Part shown: positions 1 to 10,155 of the stretch, piece by piece
How positions within the stretch are numbered: position 1 is the first letter of the stretch
How the letters are laid out: the number at the start of each line of letters is the position of its first letter
Made by a program: the position numbers and the translations under genes
Assembly (NCBI RefSeq): GCF_013201075.1
Contig: NZ_CP053708.1
Span: 2,237,501-2,301,500, forward strand
DNA from: Lichenicola cladoniae
GTDB taxonomy: Bacteria > Pseudomonadota > Alphaproteobacteria > Acetobacterales > Acetobacteraceae
Reading direction: 5' to 3'
DNA: 64,000 bases
Notes under the pieces: model-generated
Seen by the model: only the letters and a program-made list of their open reading frames with translations
The model's database searches: none
What the model was told of the DNA's origin: nothing

Positions 1-1112
<1,112 letters not shown>

Positions 1113-1265
1113 ATCATAACCGGGACCGCAGCAATGCAATCCCAAAACCACATGCATAGAAATCATCCACAACACCAGAACTGCTACTCACACACACGAC
1201 CAAACGACAACACGCACACGCACCAACCCCCACACGTCCCATCAAACATACCAAGTTTGCTCGGA

Positions 1266-1386
1266 CGACCTGGTGGCCATGGCGGGGAATGATCCACCCG
1301 ATCCCATCCCGAACTCGGCCGTGAAAACCCCCAGCGCCTATGATACTGCATCTTAAGATGCGGGAAAGTCGGTCGCCGCCAGGTCT
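1266..1386 (+). rRNA. 5S ribosomal RNA
   Basis: About 120 bases with the terminal stem formed by cgacctggtggcc at the start and the matching gccgccaggtc at the end. The internal block gatcccatcccgaactcgg is the conserved 5S loop region. It sits about 150 bases after the 23S end and before tRNA-fMet. The ends are approximate to a few bases. Confidence 0.95.
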
Positions 1387-1433
1387 TCCAAACAAACCAA
1401 GCCGCATCCTCCATGCAGCAATCACATCACCCA

Positions 1434-1510
<77 letters not shown>

Positions 1511-1521
1511 AATGAACATAG

Positions 1522-1561
1522 CGACGAACCCCCCGCACCGTAAGGTTCGGGGGGTTCGTCG
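1522..1561. terminator. Strong hairpin terminator between rRNA operon and SDR gene
   Basis: A perfect 13-bp inverted repeat: cgacgaacccccc at 1522-1534 and its complement at 1549-1561, separated by 14 bases. It begins 11 bases after the tRNA, and the convergent SDR stop codon is only 7 bases beyond its other edge. One hairpin could therefore serve transcription from both sides. Only two T residues follow on the plus strand, so the T-tract is weak. Confidence 0.8.
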
Positions 1562-1567
1562 TTAGTC

Positions 1568-2341
1568 CTAGCCACGCCCTAAGAACGGCATCGCATTTGC
1601 CATCACCGTCAGAAACGGGATGTTGGTGCCGAGCGGTAACGACGCCATCAGCACGACAGTGCGGCCGACATCCTTCACGTCCATCATCGGCTCCACCGCG
1701 ATATGGCCGGCCGCCTGTTTGGCACCGGTCTGCATCCTGGCTGCCAATGCAGTTGCTGCATTGCCGATGTCGATCTGGCCGCAGGCAATATCGAAAGCGC
1801 GGCCATCCAGCGAGAGCGTCTTGGTCAGTCCCGTAACGCCATGCTTCGTGACCGTATACGGAGCCGAATCCGGGCGAGGCGCGTGCGCCGAGATCGATCC
1901 GTTATTGATGATCCTGCCGCCGCGGGGCATCTGCGCCTTCATCATCCGGAATGCACCCTGCGCGCATAGGAAGATGCCCGTCAGGTTGACGGAAACGACG
2001 CTGTTCCAGTCCTCGAGCCGCAGATCTTCGAACGGAACGCCGGGCACGTTGATCCCGGCGTTGTTGAACAGCAGGTCGAGCCGCCCGAACTCGGCCTGGA
2101 TCGTCGCGAACAACCTGTCGACAGAATTCGGATCGGCGACGTCGGCCGCGCAGGCGAGCGTACGGGTCGCGTCGCCGGCCTGGCCTATCGTTTCCTGGAG
2201 GGTCTCCATCCGACGTCCGGCAAGGACCACCGACCAGCCGTCCTGCAGGAGTGCCAGCGTGACCGCCCGGCCAATGCCGCTTCCGGCTCCGGTGACCAGG
2301 GCAACCCGACTGGTCCCGGTATCGGCATTCTGAGCTGTCAT
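1568..2341 (-). CDS. SDR family NAD(P)-dependent oxidoreductase
   Basis: A classical short-chain dehydrogenase of 257 residues. The cofactor loop TGAGSGIG is at residues 17-24, the structural NNAG at 93-96, and the catalytic Ser149, Tyr162 and Lys166 (YTVTK) are all present, so it should be an active cytoplasmic NAD(P)-dependent alcohol or sugar dehydrogenase. It is the last gene of the leftward sugar-acid operon, 14 bases after the LacI-type regulator, and its stop codon almost touches the rRNA operon terminator. The substrate cannot be read from sequence. Context (lactonase, sugar importer, idonate dehydrogenase) favours a sugar, sugar acid or polyol. It is distinct from the IdnO-like SDR at 9366. 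Confidence 0.9.
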   Translation of the reverse strand: MTAQNADTGTSRVALVTGAGSGIGRAVTLALLQDGWSVVLAGRRMETLQETIGQAGDATRTLACAADVADPNSVDRLFATIQAEFGRLDLLFNNAGINVPGVPFEDLRLEDWNSVVSVNLTGIFLCAQGAFRMMKAQMPRGGRIINNGSISAHAPRPDSAPYTVTKHGVTGLTKTLSLDGRAFDIACGQIDIGNAATALAARMQTGAKQAAGHIAVEPMMDVKDVGRTVVLMASLPLGTNIPFLTVMANAMPFLGRG

Positions 2342-2355
2342 TCTGGTCGTCCTTC

Positions 2356-3399
2356 CTAAGGCACGGATGCGCGCGTCGTACCACGCGGGATCAAGGTGAA
2401 GCCAACGTCGGTTCGTGCGATCCCACTGGGGTCATCGTGCTGAAGCAGCTCTGCGACCAGCTCGCCGGTGCGCCGGCCGAGATCGTCGAAATCCACGGCG
2501 ATCGTACTCAGGGCCGGAACCATCTGCTGCCCGATCTCGAAATCACCGAAACCGAGCAGCGACATGTCGTGGGGAACATCGATGTTTCGTCGCCGGCATT
2601 CCATCAGCACACCGACCGCGGCCAGGTCGGACACCGCGAATACCGCATCCGGCGGCGCCGCCTCGTCGAGCAGCCTGGCCATGATCCGTGCACCCTCGGT
2701 AAACGAGAAGGGAATATCACCCTCCATACGGACCATATCTGCCGGAAGCTTGGCGGCAAGCAGAGCATCGGTGAAGCCATGCAGGCGCGCCTCGCCACGC
2801 AGATCCCTGCGTTCGCCATCCGACGACGCTCCGATGGCGGCAATACGCTTGTGGCCGAGCCCGGCCAGGAAGTCGCCCGCCGCACGACCGATCGCATAAT
2901 TGGAAAAGCCGATGACGTGGCCGATCGGATCGTCCGGCAGTTCAGCAACCTCGACAACCGGGATACACGCCTGCGCCACTTGCCGCCGCATGGTCGCGCT
3001 GTGCGCCGATGCGGCCAGCACCAGCGCTTCCGGGCGCCTGGAAAGCACCGTGTGCACCTGTCTTTCTTCCTCGGCCACGCTGTAGCTGGTGTAGCCGATC
3101 AGCAGTTCGTATCCGGCCGTCCGCAAGGCTTCGGTCAGGCCTTCGACCATCGCTGCGAAATTGCCGTTCGACAACGTGGGCAGCACCAGTCCGACAAAGC
3201 CGCTTCGCTGCGTGGCGAGGCTACCAGCCGCACGGTCCGGCACGTATCCGAGTTCCAGAACCGCCCTTTGCACCCGCTCGCGGGTTTCCGGCAGCACATG
3301 ATCCGGGCGGATGAACACGCGCGTCACCGTCATCCGCGACACGCCGGCCAGCAGCGATACATCCCGCAGGGTGGCCTTGCGTCCGGCCGGCCTGGTCAA
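2356..3399 (-). CDS. LacI/GntR-type transcriptional regulator
   Basis: 347 residues with an N-terminal LacI helix-turn-helix (about residues 9-35, [19 protein letters not shown]) and hinge, followed by a periplasmic-binding-protein-like effector domain to the C-terminus. This is the normal length and layout for the family, which includes the gluconate repressor GntR. It lies inside the operon it probably controls, 3 bases after the SMP-30 gene and 14 bases before the SDR. The expected ligand is the imported sugar acid or a catabolic intermediate. The operator is not proven; a weak candidate is listed in the 9198-9365 divergent promoter region. Confidence 0.93.
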   Translation of the reverse strand: MTRPAGRKATLRDVSLLAGVSRMTVTRVFIRPDHVLPETRERVQRAVLELGYVPDRAAGSLATQRSGFVGLVLPTLSNGNFAAMVEGLTEALRTAGYELLIGYTSYSVAEEERQVHTVLSRRPEALVLAASAHSATMRRQVAQACIPVVEVAELPDDPIGHVIGFSNYAIGRAAGDFLAGLGHKRIAAIGASSDGERRDLRGEARLHGFTDALLAAKLPADMVRMEGDIPFSFTEGARIMARLLDEAAPPDAVFAVSDLAAVGVLMECRRRNIDVPHDMSLLGFGDFEIGQQMVPALSTIAVDFDDLGRRTGELVAELLQHDDPSGIARTDVGFTLIPRGTTRASVP

Positions 3400-3402
3400 G
3401 GA

Positions 3403-4326
3403 TCAGCCCAGGCCGTCAGTGTTCGGAAGGGAGCTGCCACGACGGTTCAGATACAGCGCATAGACCTCGCTGCTCGCACAGATGAACAATCTGCTACGGT
3501 GCCTGCCGCCGAACACCACGTTGGAAACCGGGTTTGCCAACCGGATCTTGCCCAGCAACTCGCCTTGCGGGCTGACGCAATGCACGCCGTCGCCAGCGCT
3601 GGTCCATATATTTCCATCCTCGTCGCACCGGAACCCGTCCGATGCGCCGACCGAAGGCGCGTAGAACGGCCGCTTCTCGCCAACGCGACCGGTTCCTGCG
3701 TCGAGGACATCGAAAACACTGATCTGTCGTTCGACCGACTTGTCGTTCATGCGCCCGGTATCGGAAACATAAAGCTGTTTCTCGTCGGGCGAAAAACACA
3801 GTCCGTTCGGACAGGCGAACGCGTCGCTCACGACGTCCAGCCGGCCGCCCGCATCAAGCCTGTAGATCTGGCAGGGCACTTCTTCCACGGCACGCTCGCC
3901 TTCATAATCCATCGCGATCCCGTAATGAGGATCGGTAAACCAGATCGAACCGTCCGACTTGACGACAACGTCATTCGGCGAGTTCAGCCTCCTGCCATCG
4001 TAGCGGTCGACCAGTGTGGTGATGCGCCCGTCATGTTCCGTACGAACCACCGAGCGTGCGCCGTGCAGGCATGAAATCAACCGTCCCTGCAGATCGCGGG
4101 TGCCGCCATTGGCAAATTGGCTAGGCTGGCGATAGACCGAAACGCCCTGTCCCTCGATCCATCGCAGGATGCGGTTGTTCGGAATATCGCTGAACAGCAG
4201 GCATCCTGCATCGCCGAACCAGACCGGCCCTTCGGTCCAGCGGCAACCTTCGGCAATGCGCTCCAGTCCGGCATTGAAGTGGATGTAGCTCGAAAACCGC
4301 TTGTCGAATGTCTCGAATATTTCCAC
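3403..4326 (-). CDS. SMP-30/gluconolactonase-family lactonase
   Basis: A 307-residue six-bladed beta-propeller of the SMP-30/Gnl/LRE family. Metal-site signatures are visible: Glu32 in the TEGPVW motif, Asn115/Asn118 in NSPND, and Asp189 in YVSD, the residues that hold the divalent metal in SMP-30 and gluconolactonase. It has no signal peptide, so it is probably cytoplasmic. It should open an aldonolactone (for example gluconolactone) to the free acid, which fits the adjoining sugar importer and idonate/gluconate dehydrogenases. It starts 3 bases after the binding-protein stop, so it is co-transcribed. Confidence 0.92.
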   Translation of the reverse strand: MEIFETFDKRFSSYIHFNAGLERIAEGCRWTEGPVWFGDAGCLLFSDIPNNRILRWIEGQGVSVYRQPSQFANGGTRDLQGRLISCLHGARSVVRTEHDGRITTLVDRYDGRRLNSPNDVVVKSDGSIWFTDPHYGIAMDYEGERAVEEVPCQIYRLDAGGRLDVVSDAFACPNGLCFSPDEKQLYVSDTGRMNDKSVERQISVFDVLDAGTGRVGEKRPFYAPSVGASDGFRCDEDGNIWTSAGDGVHCVSPQGELLGKIRLANPVSNVVFGGRHRSRLFICASSEVYALYLNRRGSSLPNTDGLG

Positions 4327-4329
4327 CGC

Positions 4330-5451
4330 TCAGCGTCCCCAGATCTTTTTGTACGCCGCGCGGTAGTTGTTGTCGGGATCGTAGATGTCCTTCTTGCCGC
4401 CATCCAGGTCGACGTTCTTGATCGTGACCAGATGCACCGGCGCGACGTAGCCGGAGGCCGGCTGCCCGGCGAAGCTGCGGTTCATCTCGTCGATCACCTG
4501 CCAGCCCTGCAGCAGCAATGGTTCGGGCACCGTCGCTGCCTGGAACTGGCCGCTCCGGATGCGCTCGTAGGCGGAGTTGCTGCCATCGCCGGCGCTGATA
4601 TTTGCCGGCGGTCCGGCGGCGTCACGTCCGGCGGAGATCAGAGGCGGTCCGATGAAGTCGTAGTACAGATCGTTGATCGCCAGCGTGTAGGTCCATTTGG
4701 CGCCGAACCGCTGCAGCAACGCGGTGGTCAACTGCGACATGCGCGTCGAGGTATCCGCCAGCGGCGTATCCTCGAACGACAGCACGGTACATCCGGGACA
4801 GGTCTTGATTTCGTCGCGCATCATCTGCGCCTTCGCCAGTGCAATCGCATAGGCGCTGTCGGTAAAGATCACTACGCCGGCCTTTCCGCCGCTTTGCGCG
4901 ATTGCATAGTCCGCTGCGACCTTCGCTACCTGCGAACTGTCGCTGCCGATGTTGCTGACCACTTTGTATTCCGGCATCGGACCGGGCTTCGGGCCGCCGT
5001 GCCAGGCCATGATGGTGATCCCGGCCTCTTCCGCCCGGGCGATGTCGGCCGCGTTCTGGACCACATCGTAACCACCTATGACGATCCCGTTCGGCTTCAA
5101 TGCCATGGCCTGGCTGAATGCGGAATGGATGCCCGAAACGCTGCCCTGGCCGTCGAGCACGCGGATGGTCCAGCCGATCGCCTTGCCAGCCTCCTTCACC
5201 CCGTCGCCGTTCTCCTGGATGCCGCCGTTGCGCAGGTCGGCGGCCACGTAGATGACAGTCTTGCCGGCAACTGCCTTCGGCCCGGTCGTTGGTCCGGTCC
5301 AGGTGACGGAAGGATTCGTGGCAGCCGTAACGACGGCCTGTGCACGGACGAGGGTGTCGTCCGCATGAGCGGGCCGACCAAGTGCGACCAGCCCAAGTCC
5401 TGTCGAGATCGCGATCCCGGCGTAACGGCGTGACGGATGATGTCTGGTCAT
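4330..5451 (-). CDS. Sugar ABC transporter substrate-binding protein
   Basis: 373 residues with a signal peptide (basic ATG-proximal segment, hydrophobic AGIAISTGLGLVALG, cleavage near AHA-DD) followed by a ribose/RbsB-type periplasmic binding fold. The start at 5451 is chosen because the mRNA carries GGGAG a few bases upstream and it gives a proper signal peptide; the open frame continues 132 bases upstream without sense. It lies 40 bases after the permease gene and delivers ligand to that permease and ATPase. The neighbouring catabolic genes suggest a sugar acid, lactone or related sugar as ligand, but specificity is inferred. Confidence 0.93.
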   Translation of the reverse strand: MTRHHPSRRYAGIAISTGLGLVALGRPAHADDTLVRAQAVVTAATNPSVTWTGPTTGPKAVAGKTVIYVAADLRNGGIQENGDGVKEAGKAIGWTIRVLDGQGSVSGIHSAFSQAMALKPNGIVIGGYDVVQNAADIARAEEAGITIMAWHGGPKPGPMPEYKVVSNIGSDSSQVAKVAADYAIAQSGGKAGVVIFTDSAYAIALAKAQMMRDEIKTCPGCTVLSFEDTPLADTSTRMSQLTTALLQRFGAKWTYTLAINDLYYDFIGPPLISAGRDAAGPPANISAGDGSNSAYERIRSGQFQAATVPEPLLLQGWQVIDEMNRSFAGQPASGYVAPVHLVTIKNVDLDGGKKDIYDPDNNYRAAYKKIWGR

Positions 5452-5491
5452 GATGTTTCTCCCGTTTTGGCCTGCTTTGCGCAGTGCCGGT

Positions 5492-6559
5492 TTAATCAGT
5501 AGGCAGTGATCCGGCCGGAGCGGGCTTGGGCGCAGGACGGACGAGCCGCGCCATGCCGCGTCGCCGTCCCGTCCAGCCGGCAAGTCCGATGGCGATCAGC
5601 AGGGTGGCGCCGTTGAAGGCGGGCTCGACCCAGAAGGCGCCGCCCAGCTGCTCGATCCCGGAGATCCCGATCGCCAGGATCACCACGCCGACGACCGTGC
5701 CCCAGATGTTGACGCGGCCTGGGTTGATCGTCGTGGAGCCCAGAAACGCGCCGACCAGCGCCGGCAACAGGAACTCAAGGCCAACGCTGGCCTGGCCGAC
5801 CCGCAGCCGTGCCGCCAGCACGACACCGGCAAAGGCGGTGATCAGGCCCGACGTCATGAAGGCCAGCATCACGTAGCGGCGGGTGGAGATGCCGTTCAGC
5901 TCGGCGGCGCGCGGATTGGCGCCGATCGCATACAGATAGCGGCCAAGCGGCGTGTACGTGGAGATCACCCAGAGAACTGCGGCGAGGCCGAGCACGTAGA
6001 AGGCCGGGATCGGGATCCCGGCGATCCGGGCGATGTCGAGCTCGAAGAACGATTGCGGCAGATGGCCGATCACTTGCCGGCCGCCGGTCCACCAGAGCGC
6101 GATCGCATAGGTCAGCGTGCCGGTGCCGAGTGTGGCGATGAAGCTGTCGATCTGCGCCACCTCGACCAGCAACCCATTGAGCAGGCCGAACAACACCCCC
6201 AGTGCCAGCACGATCACGACGGCGAGCGGCCACGGCACTCCGGCGACCTGTAGGGAGATGGCCAGGATGTGCCAGAGCACCACGCCGTAACCGACCGTAA
6301 GATCGATCTTGCCGGTCATCATCGGGACGGTGGCGGCGAGGGAAAGCATCGCCACGACCGCCTTGTCGCCCAGGATCGAGCGCACGTTCAGCCAGGTCGG
6401 AAAGGTGTCGGGCAGGATGACCGAGAACAGCACGGCGAGCAGCACCGTGAGGACCACAAGCCCATAGACCGGCAGCAATCCGGCGATGCGCCGGCCGAGC
6501 GGTAATCCTCTCAGGCTACCCCGCACCGGCTCCAGTGCAGTGGATTTCAACGACGTCAT
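5492..6559 (-). CDS. Sugar ABC transporter permease (RbsC/BPD_transp_2 family)
   Basis: 355 residues with about ten hydrophobic segments and the RbsC-type signatures GNPRAAELNGI-like (here GANPRAAELNGIS), the coupling region to the ATPase. The chosen ATG at 6559 overlaps the ATPase stop as ATGA, which decides against the 18-residue longer frame. It acts in the inner membrane, probably as a homodimer, with the upstream double ATPase and downstream binding protein. The last residues are Pro/Ala-rich. Confidence 0.93.
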   Translation of the reverse strand: MTSLKSTALEPVRGSLRGLPLGRRIAGLLPVYGLVVLTVLLAVLFSVILPDTFPTWLNVRSILGDKAVVAMLSLAATVPMMTGKIDLTVGYGVVLWHILAISLQVAGVPWPLAVVIVLALGVLFGLLNGLLVEVAQIDSFIATLGTGTLTYAIALWWTGGRQVIGHLPQSFFELDIARIAGIPIPAFYVLGLAAVLWVISTYTPLGRYLYAIGANPRAAELNGISTRRYVMLAFMTSGLITAFAGVVLAARLRVGQASVGLEFLLPALVGAFLGSTTINPGRVNIWGTVVGVVILAIGISGIEQLGGAFWVEPAFNGATLLIAIGLAGWTGRRRGMARLVRPAPKPAPAGSLPTD

Positions 6560-8112
6560 AGCTGAAATCCTTCGGTTCGAACGTGGGTTTCGGGCGATCC
6601 GGGCGGGTGACATGAACCACCGGCGGATGCCGCCTGGAGCAGGCTCTGCACCGACAAATCGTCGCGGGCGATCTCGGCCACCACCGAACCCTGGCTGAAC
6701 ACCAGGGCCCGGTGACAGATGGCAGCGACCTCCTCGAAGTCGGTCGCAACGACGATGATCGACAGCCCGCTCGAAAGCGCCTGCTGCAGCAGGGCGTAGA
6801 TCTCCGCCTTGGCGCCGACATCGACTCCCGCGGTCGGTTCCTCCAGGATCAGCAGGTGACTGGCGATGCCGAGCCAGCGTGCCAGCACCACCTTCTGCTG
6901 GTTGCCGCCGGACAGGGTTTCCACCGGGCGCCTTGGATCGTTGGGACGCAGGCTCATGCGTGCCCCGGCGGCGACGCAGTCGGACCGCTCGGACGACGGC
7001 AGGCGCAGGCTGAACAGCCGGTGGCCCAGCGCGCCCGGGTTCAGGAACAGGTTCTCTCTCACGCTGAGCGGCATGCCGAGGCTCTCGGCGACCCTGTCGC
7101 CCGCGACCAGCCCAACGCCGGCTCCCATCGCGTCGGACGGGGTCCGCGGCTGGTACGGGCGTCCGTGCAGGCTGATGCTGCCGGCGTCGATGCTTCGCGA
7201 GCCGAACAGCGCCCGGCCGATGGCGTCCTGTCCGGCACCGCGCAGCCCGACCAGACCGACGATCTCGCCACGGGCCAGGGTCAGGCTGACCGGGCCGGTT
7301 TCGTCGACCACCAGCCGGTCCAGGACCAGGCAGGTCTCGCCGGACACCGGGCCCGGTCCCCGGAACAGCTGCTCCGGCGGCCGGCCGACGATCATCGTGA
7401 CGAGATCGGTCGGGTTGGTCTCCGCGACGGTCTTGCGGCCGACCAGCCTGCCGTCCCGCAGCACCGCGACCTCGTCGGCGACCTGGAACACCTCGTCGAG
7501 CCGGTGCGAGACGTAGATCATGCCGATCCCGCTCAGCCGCAGTTCGCGGAGCACGGCCAGCAGCCGGTGTACCTCGTCGGCAGGCAGGCTGGCGGTCGGT
7601 TCGTCAAGCACCAGCACTTCGGCCTGGGCCGCAAGCGCCCGCCCGATGGCCACCAGGGACCGTTCGGTGCGGGAGAGATGCATGATGCGGGCATCCGGAT
7701 CGATGTCGGCACTCATCAGATGAAGCACGGACAGCGCCTGCTTCCGCGATGCGCTCCACGAGATCAGGCCGTGGCGGCGCTTGTAGCCGACCCCGAGCGC
7801 TATGTTCTCCGCCACCGTCATCCAGTCGATCAGGCCGAGATCCTGGTGGATGAACGCAACCGACTGGTGGCTGCCCTTCCGGGCGGCGAGGTGCCGGTAC
7901 GGCTGGCCGCGAAACAGGATCTGGCCGCCATCAGGCACATGAATGCCCGCGAGCATCTTGATCAGCGTCGACTTGCCCGCGCCGTTCTCGCCCAGCAGCG
8001 CCAGGATCTCGCCATGGTTCAGGCCGATCGACACATCGTCGACGGCGAGCGTGCCGCCAAACCGCTTGCTGACGCTCCTGAACTCGAGAAGTGGCGGCCC
8101 GGCTTGATCCAT
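6556..8112 (-). CDS. Sugar ABC transporter ATP-binding protein (RbsA/MglA type)
   Basis: 518 residues with two ABC ATPase domains in tandem, the architecture of carbohydrate-uptake-2 importers. The first domain has a good Walker A (GENGAGKST) and Walker B (LVLDEPTAS). The second has the degenerate Walker A GLRGAGQDAIG expected for the non-canonical site, and keeps LSGGNQQKV and ILEEPTAGVD. The start at 8112 is preceded by GGGGAG in the mRNA; the long Arg-rich upstream extension of the open frame is the shadow of idnD. It lies 29 bases after idnD and overlaps the permease by 4 bases. Confidence 0.95.
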   Translation of the reverse strand: MDQAGPPLLEFRSVSKRFGGTLAVDDVSIGLNHGEILALLGENGAGKSTLIKMLAGIHVPDGGQILFRGQPYRHLAARKGSHQSVAFIHQDLGLIDWMTVAENIALGVGYKRRHGLISWSASRKQALSVLHLMSADIDPDARIMHLSRTERSLVAIGRALAAQAEVLVLDEPTASLPADEVHRLLAVLRELRLSGIGMIYVSHRLDEVFQVADEVAVLRDGRLVGRKTVAETNPTDLVTMIVGRPPEQLFRGPGPVSGETCLVLDRLVVDETGPVSLTLARGEIVGLVGLRGAGQDAIGRALFGSRSIDAGSISLHGRPYQPRTPSDAMGAGVGLVAGDRVAESLGMPLSVRENLFLNPGALGHRLFSLRLPSSERSDCVAAGARMSLRPNDPRRPVETLSGGNQQKVVLARWLGIASHLLILEEPTAGVDVGAKAEIYALLQQALSSGLSIIVVATDFEEVAAICHRALVFSQGSVVAEIARDDLSVQSLLQAASAGGSCHPPGSPETHVRTEGFQL

Positions 8113-8141
8113 GGTGCGATGTCTCCCCGCTGCGTACCGGT

Positions 8142-9197
8142 TCAGGTGATGTCGAGATGCACCTTGATGGCGCGCTGCCGGTCGGCAGCCAGCACGAAAG
8201 CTTCCGGCGCATCCCGGAGCGGGAAGCTTGCGGACAGGATCGGGATAATATCGATCCGTCCGCTCGACAGCGCCGCGACCGCGATGTCGAACGCGTCGTG
8301 GAAGCGGAACGAACCGACCATGTCGATCTCGCGCGCCATCAGCAAATTGACCGGCAACGGCACCGCACCGGGCGGCAACATGCCGAGCTGGACGATGCGC
8401 CCTCCCGGACGCACCAGCAGCGGCAACTGGCTGACCGAGGCGGCGGCGCCGGTCGCCTCTATGGCGATGTCGAAGCCGTCCTGCTGCCGGGCTTCGCGAT
8501 CGAGGCCTTCCGGATCGGCCAGGATGTTGATTGTGCTCGCGGCACCCATCGCACGGGCCACCTGCAGCGGGGGATCGCAGAGGTCGGTGATGGTCACGCC
8601 GGCGGCGCCCGCATGCAGGCTGGCGGCGAGGCATAGCAGCCCGATCGGACCCGCGCCGGCGATCAGCACCTGGCGCCCGACCATGGTGCCGGCCCGCGAT
8701 ACGGCATGAAGTGCCACCGCCAGTGGTTCAGCGCAGGCGGCGACGCGGTATGACATGGAGTCCGGCACCGGTACGCATTGGTCCGACCGCACCACGACGT
8801 TTTCGCTGAAGCCGCCTTGCACGTGCGGCATCAGAGCGGCACTGCCGAGGAAACGCATATTGCGGCAGAGATTGCCGCGGCCCTCGCGGCAGTAACGGCA
8901 CTGGAGACAGGGGCGGCTCGGGTTGATCGCCACCCGGGTACCGACCGAGACACCGGCGCGTGCGGGGAGGTCCGCCTGCGGAGCCAGTTCGATTACCGTG
9001 CCGGATACTTCGTGCCCCAGGGTCAGCGGTTCGCGTATGCGAAAGTCGCCGACGCCGCCCTTGTTGAAATAGGACAGGTCGGAGCCGCAAATGCCACCAC
9101 AGGCAACGCGGACGCGCGCCTCGCCCGGCAACAGGGCACGATCATCCCGATGTTCGACGCGCAGATCATGCGCACCGTGCAGCACGGCAGCAAACAT
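8142..9197 (-). CDS. idnD: L-idonate 5-dehydrogenase-like zinc alcohol dehydrogenase
   Basis: A 351-residue zinc-dependent medium-chain dehydrogenase. Catalytic zinc ligands Cys37 and His62-Glu63 and the four structural zinc cysteines (97, 100, 103, 111) are present, followed by a Rossmann domain with GAGPIG. The N-terminal block GGICGSDLSYFNKGGVGDF closely resembles E. coli IdnD, which oxidises L-idonate to 5-ketogluconate. The divergent neighbour is IdnO-like, which reduces 5-ketogluconate to gluconate, so the pair reconstitutes the idonate pathway. It is the first gene of the leftward operon. Other polyol or threonine dehydrogenases share the fold, so the substrate is inferred. Confidence 0.85.
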   Translation of the reverse strand: MFAAVLHGAHDLRVEHRDDRALLPGEARVRVACGGICGSDLSYFNKGGVGDFRIREPLTLGHEVSGTVIELAPQADLPARAGVSVGTRVAINPSRPCLQCRYCREGRGNLCRNMRFLGSAALMPHVQGGFSENVVVRSDQCVPVPDSMSYRVAACAEPLAVALHAVSRAGTMVGRQVLIAGAGPIGLLCLAASLHAGAAGVTITDLCDPPLQVARAMGAASTINILADPEGLDREARQQDGFDIAIEATGAAASVSQLPLLVRPGGRIVQLGMLPPGAVPLPVNLLMAREIDMVGSFRFHDAFDIAVAALSSGRIDIIPILSASFPLRDAPEAFVLAADRQRAIKVHLDIT

Positions 9198-9365
9198 GTT
9201 TCTCCCCCGAGGTCATTGTCCAGGCCGGATTATCGCTCCAGCTCTTGCAGTGTGACCGTGCACATCGCTATGCCAGTTTGTGCGCGACGACGGAAGCCCA
9301 TTTGTCGGCATCCGCCCGGACGACGCGGCCCGCCTCGAAATGCCGAGGCTGCATAAGGATGTTCC
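9198..9365. promoter_or_regulatory. Divergent promoter region idnD/idnO with weak operator candidate
   Basis: 168 bases between the divergent idnD-like and idnO-like genes, so both promoters must lie here or nearby. The imperfect palindrome tgtgaccgtgcaca at 9251-9264 has a central CG and matching TGTG/CACA ends, the general form of LacI-family operators, but 4 of its 14 positions break the symmetry. I cannot place -35/-10 boxes with confidence. The upstream regulator at 2356-3399 is the obvious candidate to bind here. Confidence 0.4.
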
Positions 9366-10142
9366 ATGAGCGGAACCAATGCCTTCAACCTGGCCGGGCG
9401 GCTTGCCCTGGTGACCGGCTCGAGCCAGGGGATCGGCTTCGCACTCGCCAGGGGCCTGGCCGATGCTGGCGCCAGGATCGTGCTGAACGGCCGGCGGCCG
9501 GATGCACTGGCGGACGCCGCTGTCAGGATAGGGGCAGCTTGCGTCGCACCGGGCTACGGGCTCGGCCTGTTCGACGTGACCGATCCGGACGCGGTGGAGG
9601 CCGGTATCGCGCGGATCGAGCAGGAGGCCGGGCCGATCGAGATCCTGGTCAACAATGCCGGGATCCAGAGACGCCAGCCCCTGGACGAGTTTCCGGTCGA
9701 GACCTGGCGCGAGGTCATGCGCACCAATCTGGACAGCGTCTTCTTCGTGGGCCAGGCGGTCGCCAAACGGATGATCCCCCGCGGGCATGGCAAGATCATC
9801 AACATCGCCAGCCTGCAGAGCGAGGCGGCGCGTTCGACCATCGCGCCGTATACGGCGTCGAAGGGGGCGGTGAAGATGCTGACGAAAGGCATGTGCGCGG
9901 ATTGGGCACGCCACGGCCTGCAGATCAACGCGATCGGGCCGGGATATTTCGAGACGGAACTCAATCGTAAACTGCGTGACGATCCGGAGTTTCACGCCTG
10001 GCTCTGCAAGCGGACGCCGGCCGGCCGCTGGGGCAAGGTCGAGGAACTCTGCGGCACAGCGGTGTTTCTTGCGTCCAGCGCGTCGGATTTCGTGAACGGC
10101 CAGGTCATCTATGTCGATGGCGGCGTGTTGTCGGTTCTTTAA
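9366..10142 (+). CDS. idnO: Gluconate 5-dehydrogenase (IdnO-like SDR)
   Basis: A 258-residue SDR with the cofactor loop TGSSQGIG (17-24), NNAG (96-99) and catalytic Ser149, Tyr162, Lys166. The segment NNAGIQRRQPLDEFP and the tail IGPGYFETELN are typical of gluconate 5-dehydrogenase (IdnO/Gno), which interconverts 5-ketogluconate and gluconate. Acetic acid bacteria use this family in ketogluconate metabolism. It stands divergent to the idnD-like gene and 13 bases ahead of a D-2-hydroxyacid dehydrogenase, with which it is probably co-transcribed. Confidence 0.9.
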   Translation: MSGTNAFNLAGRLALVTGSSQGIGFALARGLADAGARIVLNGRRPDALADAAVRIGAACVAPGYGLGLFDVTDPDAVEAGIARIEQEAGPIEILVNNAGIQRRQPLDEFPVETWREVMRTNLDSVFFVGQAVAKRMIPRGHGKIINIASLQSEAARSTIAPYTASKGAVKMLTKGMCADWARHGLQINAIGPGYFETELNRKLRDDPEFHAWLCKRTPAGRWGKVEELCGTAVFLASSASDFVNGQVIYVDGGVLSVL

Positions 10143-10155
10143 GGGGTTTTCGATC

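Noticed and set aside
6712-8709. Long plus-strand open frame (665 codons) across the ABC ATPase gene
   Set aside because: It is antisense to an intact two-domain ATPase with all motifs; its composition (Arg, Gln, His, Asp-rich) is that of a GC-rich shadow frame.
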